NCBI GenBank assembly: GCA_900708905.1
Contig: CAADRB010000001.1
Span: 1,633,753-1,697,752 of the forward strand
From: Hymenolepis diminuta
Lineage: Eukaryota > Platyhelminthes > Cestoda > Cyclophyllidea > Hymenolepididae
Reading direction: 5' to 3'
DNA length: 64,000 nt
Shown here: positions 1-8,900 of the stretch, in pieces
Layout of the letters: each line of letters starts with the position of its first letter
Numbering within the stretch: the first letter of the stretch is position 1
Translations under genes and position numbers: made by a program
Notes under the pieces: model-generated
Database searches by the model: none
What the model was told of the DNA's origin: nothing
Seen by the model: only the letters and a program-made list of their open reading frames with translations

Positions 1-133
1 CAGTCGTCACTTCTCCTCTCACTCTTCTTTTAATCTGGCGAGATTCAAAAGCCCCTCCCTCCCCTCTTAATATTACTCTCGCTTCTTTAGCAGAGACTTC
101 GTCTTTTTGTAACTTTACACTCCTACGAAATAA
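1..133. other. Pyrimidine-rich stretch, no gene seen
   Basis: The plus strand is dominated by C and T runs and is less AT-rich than the DNA further right. No ORF, RNA or repeat copy was recognised. It borders the 133-codon minus-strand ORF and could be its 3' flank or following intron. Confidence 0.3.
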
Positions 134-535
134 TCATAAGGATGCCCCATATCCAGGTCTCCCAGGTTTTAGATCCTCTTTCCTAGAGCTGGATCTTTCC
201 TCCTGCGCTCTCCCTAACAACGGCAACGTTTCATTCAAAATTTTAGTCAATGAGCACGGCGTGAATGGCACTGCCATGTCAACGATCTTTAGTGAACTTG
301 TGGAGATAAATAAACTGTGGAAAGTGGTGGAAATCTGTAAGATGGATGAGTGTTCATCGAAAGTCTGGAGCCCATCGCGAGTGGATCGAAAATCGGCTCT
401 TGGATGCTTAGATGCTGGAACAGGACTTTTACATGTTGGAAAAATAGCTGCCACTCTATTTGATTTTCCTATTTGATCTCTACTTATGGAATTCGCCGTT
501 TTGTTTACACAGAATCCGTCAAATTTCTTTTCCAC
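134..535 (-). CDS. Candidate 133-codon exon or relic ORF, unrecognised
   Basis: This is an uninterrupted minus-strand ORF in a local patch that is clearly less AT-rich than the surroundings, which makes it unlikely to be pure chance. The product starts MEKKFDGF, is Ser/Thr-rich in the middle and has a charged tail (ERSSSRKEDLKPGRP). A short segment, TPCSLTKIL at about residues 91-99, loosely resembles the TN motif (TPFSVxDIL) at the N-terminus of NK-type homeodomain proteins. No homeodomain follows in the window, so this is only a hint. It could be a first exon, a single-exon gene, or debris of a mobile element together with the coding-like minus-strand piece at 1390-1476. No TATA box or splice donor could be chosen with confidence. 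Function is unknown. Confidence 0.3.
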   Translation of the reverse strand: MEKKFDGFCVNKTANSISRDQIGKSNRVAAIFPTCKSPVPASKHPRADFRSTRDGLQTFDEHSSILQISTTFHSLFISTSSLKIVDMAVPFTPCSLTKILNETLPLLGRAQEERSSSRKEDLKPGRPGYGASL

Positions 536-1150
536 CGTCTTTCTGAAATCTTTTCATATTGCTTTTCTATCTACGTATTATATTGCCATTTGGGAACCGT
601 TAGTAAAGACTTGCTTTAACTACATCGTTGTACTTTTCAGTTAAGCCTTATGGATGTTAATGGACATTAGCCTTTCTCCTCGAAAATCTGGATGGTCTTT
701 CATTCCGCTTTGAGAAGTAACAAGTGATTTGAAGTAACCAGCTACAGATTGGATGTCACCTGCGTAGGATAGAAAATTTTATTAAACTATCGCATCTTTT
801 TATTCAATACTGGAAAGGATTCAGCTCGTATATCAGAAGGAAAATTTACCGAGTATTTAATTTAGATCAGTTGAAATGAGAATAAGCTCCAATAAAGATT
901 TAAATACGAGAAAAAAGTAGCCTATTTAATGAAAATAAGCATGGGTGTGGGAAAAAAGTTCAATGTGAAATAAGTCAATAACCAAAGTAAGGAAAGGGAA
1001 AGGTTGAAAGGTCGAATAAACTGAAACTCAACTAAAGAGGAGCAGAGTACTGTAATAAATCGATAAGTATTTTTAAAGAATACTCGAAACTTGATTGTGT
1101 CTGTTCATTTATTTATAAGGACAGTATGCAATACGCTAATCTGACACGCC
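536..1150. other. AT-rich non-coding interval
   Basis: No ORF, RNA gene or repeat recognised. If the 134-535 ORF is a real gene, its promoter would lie here on the minus strand, but no clear TATA/initiator pair was found. Confidence 0.4.
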
Positions 1151-1389
1151 GATGCATTACTGCAGTAGATGGGAAATAGTATTGAAAAGGTTGGGAGATT
1201 CGGTCCGTGGAATCGGATAATAAATTTTTCTCAACCAGAAGGACATATGGTGCTATTTTTTGAAGGATCTTTTGAAGAGGCCAGCACTGGATTCGATATC
1301 AACACCGAGGAAGACTTTCTGAAGCATGTCGTTTCAAGTATCCTGTTCGTTTATGAGATTTAAAGCAACCGGAAATTGGACAATGAAAG

Positions 1390-1476
1390 TCATTGCTGAT
1401 TATTGCGCTTGAGCAACGGTAAGAACGTTGCTTTCTTTTCGGCAAACAGTCGCATACAGTTGTCATCTTCCGCGAT
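1390..1476 (-). pseudogene. Short coding relic with CMxLFAEKKA motif
   Basis: Minus-strand frame of 28 codons between stops. It carries the string CMRLFAEKKATFL, which recurs as CMQLFAEKKALLL on the minus strand within 20566-20865. Over about 19 residues, 12 match exactly. Several nucleotide differences fall at synonymous third positions (Leu ctg/tta, Ala gcc/gcg, Lys aaa/aag, Ala gca/gcg), which suggests descent from a protein-coding ancestor. The family was not recognised. The opposite strand at 1169-1363 has a 64-codon ORF that is probably incidental. Confidence 0.4.
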
Positions 1477-1726
1477 CTTTTAGAATTCTGAATAGTTCTT
1501 TATTTGGAGATCCTCGGAGTGGATTCGTGTATATGGCCCCTCATGTAGATGTCGATTGAAAAATTATATTTTAAATGGTGACATTTTTAAAAATTTCTTT
1601 ATTCACTCACTTGAAATATCCACTTTTACTGGTCGATCATTGTATTATGTCAATATATTGAAAGATTGTATCTAGGGTACGAATTGGACAAAAAACGCAT
1701 AAATTTTATGTTTTTATACATTAAAA

Positions 1727-1740
1727 AGAGAGAGAGAGAG
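1727..1740. repeat. (AG)7 microsatellite
   Basis: Seven AG dinucleotides in a row, flanked by AT-rich sequence. Confidence 0.9.
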
Positions 1741-2670
1741 ATGTTTACTGCTTTATGATTATCATTCGTACAATTTGGCATTCTTTTCCAGATGTTTTGT
1801 GTAATATGTAATTGTGTAGGTCCAATTCAGGGAAATATTTTTTCTTCCATTTGTATATCAGTCTTGTTTTTGGAATAATTATACGACAGTAAAGAATATT
1901 AATACAGTGCTTGTATTGGCAATCTATTCACTTATAGCTCATATTGGATGAGTAGATTTTAAGCAAACTGCTTTTCCAGCAAGGGTTAGAACTACTACTC
2001 TCTCTAAATCAAATATTAATTTAAGTACTGTATATTTTCTAATATTTCTAAAATTGCAAATAAAGTTATTTAATTAGTTGGAGGTAACAATTTTTTCTTC
2101 ACTTTAGACAACTTTTAGGATAATGATAATGATTTTCCGGAGTAGATTTTCGATCACTTTCAGTAAGAAGAAGCAAAAAGGTTGGATCATCTTATTGTTT
2201 TAACTGCTAAGATATTCTGATCTGCGTAATGATCTATAGAATATAGGTGAAATTTCTTATGAGAATATTTCCAAAGTATGGAGTAAATTATAAACGATTG
2301 CTTCTTCCTTTTTCGCTAAATCAGGATTCAAAAGGATCAGTTATTATTCTTTTGAGAAAATACACCTTGTTATTGGGAGAATAGATTTGAATGTTAATTT
2401 GGCAAGATCAAAATTGCTCATAATTTAGAGAAGCACAATCTTCTTCCAAACGATCAATTTTCTCAAGATAAATGGCAGCTAGATTTTTCTGGTTCTTCCA
2501 GTTACAATTTAAGGCAGTCTGAGTTAGATACATTCTCTTTGAATGTCAATTTGAAGGGTGGAGGCCTGTCCGAATCCTCATGGCATTAAGATAGCTATGT
2601 TTCGGCTTTGAAGACATATATTTAAACTGGTCCGATAATAATTAATGTATTTTCTACATCACAAGATCTC
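1741..2670. other. AT-rich non-coding interval left of mariner
   Basis: No gene recognised. The left end and terminal inverted repeat of the mariner element should lie near 2500-2650, but no copy of a mariner terminal repeat could be identified. Confidence 0.4.
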
Positions 2671-3613
2671 ATGGCAAATACTGATATAAATGATGAAATC
2701 ATTAGATTTCTAAAAATCGTCACATCTTTCGTTTACAACTTTAGAAAGAAGGCGAATTGGTCGCCACGAGCAAAAGAAAGCAGGAACATTGTCAATGCTC
2801 TGCTGACTCACTCACTCAGAACATCAGAATTAGTAAGAAGAGTGCATGATATGGCATGATGGACGAAAATCCTGGGGAGTCAATGCACGATATCTTGCCA
2901 AAGATCTTCAAGTGTCTGAAGGAATAACACTATATAAGGAATGTTCTTCATCAAGACCTCCGTTATAAATCCTGCGTTCTTAGACGAGGTCTTCAATTTA
3001 TGTGGACAAAAGCAACTCAAGAGAATCGTGCAATGCGTGCAAAGGGACTCTTAAAACAATTGAAGTACCAGAAGAACAGGAGCATCTTCGATTTTTCTCC
3101 TACGAAAATAACTTCCACCTGGATGAAAAAGTCAATCGAGGAAATGAAAGGTGGGTATGTGAGGGCGGACCCCACTGAAGTTCCATGTGTTAGGCACACG
3201 CACGCAGCTTCCAGCAACATTGATGGTTTTCGGTGTTGTGAAGGGCAGTGAGGGAGGGGCATATTATGACTCCTCCATTTCTTCCACAGAGCATTAGAGT
3301 CACTGTAGATGAAGATGCAGATGCTTATATGGAGACTCTTCAAACCGTTACTGTCAAACCGCTTTGGATAGGCAGCGTAACCAATAAAGGAGGAACCCTC
3401 CCACCTGTGTCTTTCAAAAGGATTCACCTCCATCCTATAAAGCTCTCAAAACCCAGGATTGGAGGGATGACATAGAATTTTCACCTTCGTGTCACACCTA
3501 ACTTATAGTCGCTTCCTAACTGCTCACCAGACCTTAATCCTTTGCATTATTAAGTGTGGACGTGGCTGAAAAGAAAGTCACCAAAACATCTCGATAACAC
3601 CAAATCCTCAACT

Positions 3614-3648
<35 letters not shown>

Positions 3649-3789
3649 TTCTCTCTCTCTCTCTGATGAAAGCAATAGCCCGAAGAATGGAGGACATGAA
3701 TAAAGACCACCTCATCAAAGCTTGCAATCAGTTGCTTCCGGACTCGGATTAAGTGGGTGATAGAAGCCGAAGGAGGATACATAGAATAA
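2671..3789 (+). pseudogene. Degenerate mariner (DD34D) transposase
   Basis: Relic of a Tc1/mariner-superfamily transposase, spread over at least three frames. In order: a helix-turn-helix-like segment (EIIRFLKIVTSFVYNF, 2695 on); the linker with a SVRKLAKDLQVSE-like stretch near 2875-2925; HQDLRYKSCVLRRG near 2950-2990; then RAKGLLKQLKY from about 3030. RADPTEVPC is at about 3165-3190, GHIMTPPFLPQ at 3257-3290, DADAYMETLQTV at about 3315-3350, KALKTQDW near 3440, SPDLNPL near 3525 and the C-terminal NKDHLIKACNQ near 3695-3730. The reading frame ends with EAEGGYIE at 3789. The first catalytic aspartate is lost (the FSDEK site reads FSPTK). The SPDLNP site of the third is kept. In-frame stops, frameshifts and a CA/CT microsatellite inside the 3' part show it is dead. 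Confidence 0.9.
3616..3664. repeat. (CA)n-(CT)n compound microsatellite
   Basis: About 14 CA units followed by a CT-rich run. It interrupts the mariner coding relic between the segments matching NTKSS and the C-terminal NKDHLIKAC region, so it expanded after the element died. Confidence 0.9.
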
Positions 3790-4530
3790 AACCTGGGTTA
3801 ATACCAAGGTTATCTGTGTTGTTAAAAGAAATGATAAGTTTCAACCCTTAATAATTTCATTTTCTGTTTTTCCGAAAGTGCGTCAGGTGTCCTCAGGTAC
3901 CTAAAATTTATTTGTTTCGTCCATGAGAAAACCGTTTTGCAAATAATTTACTTTAAATGCTTTTCTTTCTTCTTATTTTTCATTGTCGTCTTCCTCTTAT
4001 TCGTTTTCTTCCACTTTCAAATAATTTCTTTATATTGATTGAAGTCTTCAACCTTAAGTCTTAGCTAATGCTAATGTTCCACTATTCAGTTCCGTCTCAC
4101 AATAGATTTCTTGGTTGGATATGAAACCAACAGAGAATCAGTAGAATAGAAGAAAAGTGCCTAGCTGAGAAATAGGTACTTTAAAATTTTCTCACAATCA
4201 TCTCTCGCAGCTCAAGAAATTGGACATTTAACATGGGTTTCATTTCAGAGTGCCTTATAAGCTTCCTACTAGTTCTTCGGAATAATCTCTTTGGTATATC
4301 AGACAAGATTCTTCCCCACTTTGACTCCTTTTTCTCTGACTGTACGCGTAAAATAACCTAATGCATTTCATTTAACCGAGATGCAATTTCTGAAGGTCAT
4401 CAGTTCAGTAGCTATGCACTATTTATGCACCCATTTTTATTACACAGAAATTTGCGATAAAGTATTTGAGACAAATTTAGGCTAAGTACCAACTATATTA
4501 CTGTTTAATTGCGTGAAGCACTTTGGTAAA
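3790..4530. other. Non-coding interval upstream of the four-exon gene
   Basis: No gene recognised. It includes the presumed right end of the mariner relic and the upstream region of the gene at 4584. Confidence 0.4.
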
Positions 4531-4536
4531 TACGGG

Positions 4537-4572
4537 TATATAAATGAACTGCGTCACTTCAGTTTGGTCATT
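4537..4572 (+). promoter_or_regulatory. TATA box and initiator-like sites
   Basis: TATATAAA at 4537-4544 is followed by TCAGTT at 4559-4564 and TCATTA at 4568-4573. Both resemble the arthropod initiator TCAKTY. The second would place the TATA box near -33, the first near -24. The predicted start codon at 4584 follows within 14-23 bases, giving a very short 5' leader. The strong TATA box suggests regulated, tissue-restricted expression, which is an inference. Confidence 0.55.
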
Positions 4573-4583
4573 ATCACTCCGAT

Positions 4584-5521
4584 ATGAGTTCACATTTAGG
4601 TTACTGTTTTAATTTTACTATAATAGTTTTTATTTTTAGCAGATCGTTACCGTAGATATTTTACTAATGAATCAACTTCTGATAGATCCAACTCAGAAAT
4701 GGAAAATGAGAATTATAGTCCAAATACGATCAGTAGCCCCAATTTCTCATTTACAACGCCAATAACAAATAATTTTGGTGTGAACCTCACAAATGGTAAG
4801 GGCTTTTAAAACAGATAGGAGTAAATTTCTAAATTTTGTATTTTGAATCTACTTAATTGATTTTTCAGAACACTTTACTCCTCCTGAATTCCAAAATCAA
4901 CCGTCCATGTCCACAAATAATAATGATGTCGGTTCATCGTTTATTGATTCGTTAAATCAATCAGGTTTTCAAAATCAACCCTCCGCGTCTGATCCCAATA
5001 ATTTTGCCATTAACTTGTCAACTCATTCGCGCTTTGGGCAGAGCACATCCACACTTAGGTGGATCAAAGTAATTTACACAAACGATTATGTCGAGAGCTT
5101 GAGAACTCGTTCAAATGCGGAAAGGCTGGAGTCATTATACTCCTTTATAGATCAGGGCAATAGCGATAACGATCGCATGAATAGAGACAATTCACTGCAC
5201 TTGCACCCCAATTTTAACTCTGGTAGCTAATCTTTTACTTTATCAGCAATTAAAAAAATCACAAAAAATATTTTAATTTTAACCCTCCTTATTCTTTTTT
5301 TTAATTCAGAAAATTTGCAAAATCAGTCCCCTTCAAATGGGTCTAACCCGCAGGATCAAAGTGCCAATCAGGGACAAAATACATTTCTTACCAATTTACC
5401 GCCCGTTGATCTAACTGACGAACAACTGCAAATGGTTGCTGACATTTTGAATTTTAGAAATGCTGACGGAAGACCGGTTTCACTGCGGGACTTAATAGCT
5501 GAGTTCCGATTGAGGAGATAG
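4584..5521 (+). CDS. Four-exon gene, unrecognised Asn/Gln/Ser-rich protein (244 aa)
   Basis: Proposed exons are 4584-4599, 4643-4795, 4869-5222 and 5310-5521, separated by GT-AG introns of 43, 73 and 87 bp. Splicing keeps one frame of 244 codons plus TAG. All three introns are phase 1 and split a codon after its first G (Asp, Glu, Glu), so the two middle exons (153 and 354 bp) can each be skipped without shifting the frame. The protein starts MSSHLDRYRRYF. It is rich in Asn, Gln, Ser and Pro, and repeats an FQNQPS element twice with a related LQNQSPS in exon 4. It has a more ordered segment (RWIKVIYTNDYVESL) and ends in a helix-prone, charged tail (TDEQLQMVADIL, then LRDLIAEFRLRR). There is no signal peptide, membrane segment or recognised domain. 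Exon 1 with its five codons is the least certain part. Preserved frame, good splice sites, TATA box and poly(A) signal argue that the gene is live. Function is unknown. Confidence 0.75.
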
Positions 5522-5568
5522 TGTTATAGTCTTTAGTTGTCCACAACGCATTTATAATATTGTGTTTT

Positions 5569-5574
5569 ATTAAA
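5569..5574 (+). terminator. Poly(A) signal ATTAAA
   Basis: ATTAAA lies 48 bases after the TAG stop of the four-exon gene. It is the common variant of AATAAA. No T/GT-rich element was pinned down downstream. Confidence 0.45.
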
Positions 5575-5819
5575 AAAGTAAACTTATTCATAGATTGATT
5601 GTTTTAACTTAATTTGACTTTGGCGTATGCCAAAAATATACCTTGTTGCTTGGCAAATCTCTAATAGGCGTAATAATTGTGTTTGCTAAGCTGAAATTTT
5701 TGATCTAAAATCACGGCACATATAAAAATAAACTGGAAATTGTGGTATATAAAAGTATATTTACCTGTATAATAGCTTAATGTTTTACTTCACATGTACA
5801 TTCAAAATCTGCCTATGAA

Positions 5820-5990
5820 AGCGTTTTACAATTCTCACCTTGGATGGAGGGTCAGCATCATTGTGCCTTCCTGGTGAAGAATTCTAATTTTGCCACCTCT
5901 TTTAGTAAATAATGTGGCTAACTATTCATGCGGGCATCGAACCCGTGACCTCGGACGCTGTATACGAGTATATTAACCTTTGTGCCATCA
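5820..5990 (-). mobile_element. tRNA-derived SINE
   Basis: On the minus strand, an RNA polymerase III A box (TGGCACAAAGG, 5977-5987) is followed about 35 bases later by a perfect B box (GGTTCGATGCC, 5933-5943). The B box sits in a T-arm-like hairpin (CGGG/CCCG). The 5' acceptor and anticodon arms do not fold into a proper tRNA, and sequence unlike a tRNA continues to about 5820. This is the head-body layout of a tRNA-derived SINE. No second copy was found in the window, so the 3' end is approximate. Confidence 0.6.
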
Positions 5991-8900
5991 GCAAATGAAT
6001 TAATATATCATTAAAATGTTAAGTCCTTTTACTTACTTGATTGTATTAAGGACAGAACCGATGAAGAGACCTATGAAAGTCCATGAATATATTTTATACC
6101 TTTTGAAGTACTTATTTTCAGATATAAATTCTTTTCTAGCTGTTAGTTGTAATCTTTTATTTTAAAAATTTTGTTCATATAAGCATTTTTCTTTAAGGCC
6201 TATTTTCTCTCCATTTTATAATTTGAAAGATTTTAAATTTGGTTGCAATATTTAGATTACTGGTCACATGGAAGATTTCTTATTTAAAACCTTGTTGCAT
6301 TTGATTGAAATTTTCCCAAACTTTTCCCACTTAACTTACAGATAATTTGAAGTGATTAGTCAAAGATCAAATTAAAAAATAAAAATAAAACGTAATTCTT
6401 TGCTTCTGGAAGCAGATATGGTGCGCAAATTTTGTTCAATTGCGTTCAAAAGCCGAAGTCCAATAGAATGAAACCCTCTCAACTATCTATCAAGCCACGA
6501 AAGTGTTCGAGGATATTTCAACCCACAGCTAAGTAGGAATTCCTAGTTTTAAAACTGGAATTAAAAAACTGTGTCTCCTCTTATCAGCTAATGTTTGTTG
6601 AAAGCTCTTCAATTCCAGTGAAAATGTTGTCTACGGTACCATCTTTTATTATTGTCCACGACGGAGTAAAAAACTTTTTTAAAAAGTTTTTAATCATAGT
6701 CGGGAAAATAGCAAACGAGTTTGATAGCGTTAAGAAACAGGGACGGGACTCAATGATAAGTAGGTAATGAATGAAGAACATTTCGAACACTACTCCTTCA
6801 TTCAGGAGCATTGATTTGTGTCCACGCTCAAAATTGAAAGAGTTTAGTTTGTGGTATCTCACTGTTCTATATTCATCACTTAACCCCCATGTTCGTTAAT
6901 GAGGTTATATTTTACCATGTCCATCGTCCACTGGCTGATCTATTCAATTCCGTGGTTCGATACACCATTCGATAAATAGACAGCAGCTCACTGCATTGCA
7001 TCCAAGATTGAGCCACATTTGCCTGCATATAAGTTAGTCACTTTCAGTTTTTGCTAAACAAAATAAATGAAAATAAAAAATATTTTGATAATCGTTTATT
7101 GCCTAGTAAAAGTTTAAATGAAAAAAACCGCAAAAGGGTCAAATTTAAATCACAAATACATGTAATAATTCAATACTAATTTAATACTTAGTAGTAGAAA
7201 AAATATACGAAAATAATCAAATTTTTTTCAATGCCAATTGGTGAATTATGAATTAGGGCATCCAAATACTCACTTGTTGGCATGAGAATAAAATGAGCAG
7301 ACATATTTAGCTGGGTAATAACGAATATAAAATTACTGCAACGATTGTATGAATGCACGTTGGATAATTGTGGTATTTGATTGTAACTAGTGGTCTTTGT
7401 GCTTTTCCCTTGTATTGGGGTGGAGATCAGAAATTTCAAGAAAATATATCTACGGCATCGAGAACAGGATAACTAACTGTCCTTCTCTCATAAAAATGAT
7501 TATCCTGATGTGGGCAAGAGCAACTTTCCTACATTGCCAACCTCCGAACACCTTCTATAGTTGATGATCCTGACAGTCAATTTTCTCTTCACTAATGACA
7601 ACTGTTTCCATTTTCTATAGTGGTAACCTGTACAGATCTGGGCAGCAACACTTCTCTGAATGGGTGATCTGATCCCCTCGAATTATTGTTAAACCCGCCA
7701 TCCTACCCCTCTCTGTTGCCAAAAACAAAAACAGGGAGAGTATAATGCTTAGTGTAATTTAACCTAATTTCTCCCCCGACCATTATGTGGCTATCCATGT
7801 CCTCCTTACAGTGGCAACAACAATGACCATTGGTTTTTCCTCGAATGAATTTAAGGGCAAACAGTGGATACTTCATATTGAAACTTGGAAATTTGGCAGC
7901 TGATAATCATAGCAGTTCGGAAAAATATTTAAACCATTCTTTACAATTTCTTCCCTAAGAAATGCGTTTTGTATTGGATAATCTTGTTCTTACTTTCATT
8001 ATTCCATAAAGCTGAATAGGAATTCAGTGCCATATTTCAGGAACTTTAATATCACATTTCCGATTTTCGGTGACCTCATTTGGATGTGATGACATCACAG
8101 AAAATTAGTTCGCTTAATGGTAGAACAATAGAACTTCCACTAACACATAGATAAATGCTAATTTTAAACTCATAAATGGCCTAAGCTGACTAAGTTCGAT
8201 AGACTTAACTTGAAACAGATACCATTTTGGATTTCTGCAAAAGATTCAAAATTAGAGGTTAATGAAAATAGGGATTTCCATATCCGTTCTGACGCAAAAC
8301 CCCCTATTCTTTAACATTCAGGACATCATTCATATTCGAAGTTATGACCAATTTTTTACATGCTAAGCATAAAGTACTTACTACTGTAATGAAAGTTCCA
8401 TTTTCATAAAAAAGTTATTTTAACTAGTGCACTGTTTAAGCTCGAACCGAATCAAGTTATCGCTGGTCACACGTTGCCTAACGCATAATAATGCACTATT
8501 CACAAATGACTCAATACAAATGAAGTAAACAAAATTCCATCCGCAGTTATCCAAAGGTAAGTGGCTGTAATTATGCTAAGGGATCAAATGACTTCCTAAG
8601 AAGAAATTGAATCGTATAAACACTTTAAAGACAGCTTATCGTATTCTGTGTAACCTGTTATTGGATGCCCAACATACAATTTCTTTAGAATCTTAGTAGA
8701 AATATAAAATGCAAGCGAATAGCATAAAGAAGTAGTTATCTGAAAACAGCTAGCTAAATATCTGTTTCACTACTAGGAAATGGTAATTTTTTAAATATTA
8801 AATATTATATAGTTTGAACCAGCTCCAATCCATTATATATTTTAAAATGAAATAAGAGTATTTTTTAGATGCATTATAATAATTCTGAGGGTTTACGAGC

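Noticed and set aside
261..476. 71-codon plus-strand ORF
   Set aside because: It lies wholly inside the longer minus-strand ORF at 134-535 and has no family signature; treated as its shadow.
3017..3433. 138-codon minus-strand ORF
   Set aside because: It is antisense to the mariner transposase relic, whose plus-strand frames carry the recognisable motifs.
3616..3664. CRISPR or satellite array candidate among simple repeats
   Set aside because: The repeats in the window are mono- or dinucleotide microsatellites and long inverted duplications. No spaced direct-repeat array exists, and the DNA is eukaryotic.
5911..5990. Functional tRNA gene on the minus strand
   Set aside because: The T-arm and B box are good, but no acceptor or anticodon stem pairs, so a SINE head fits better.
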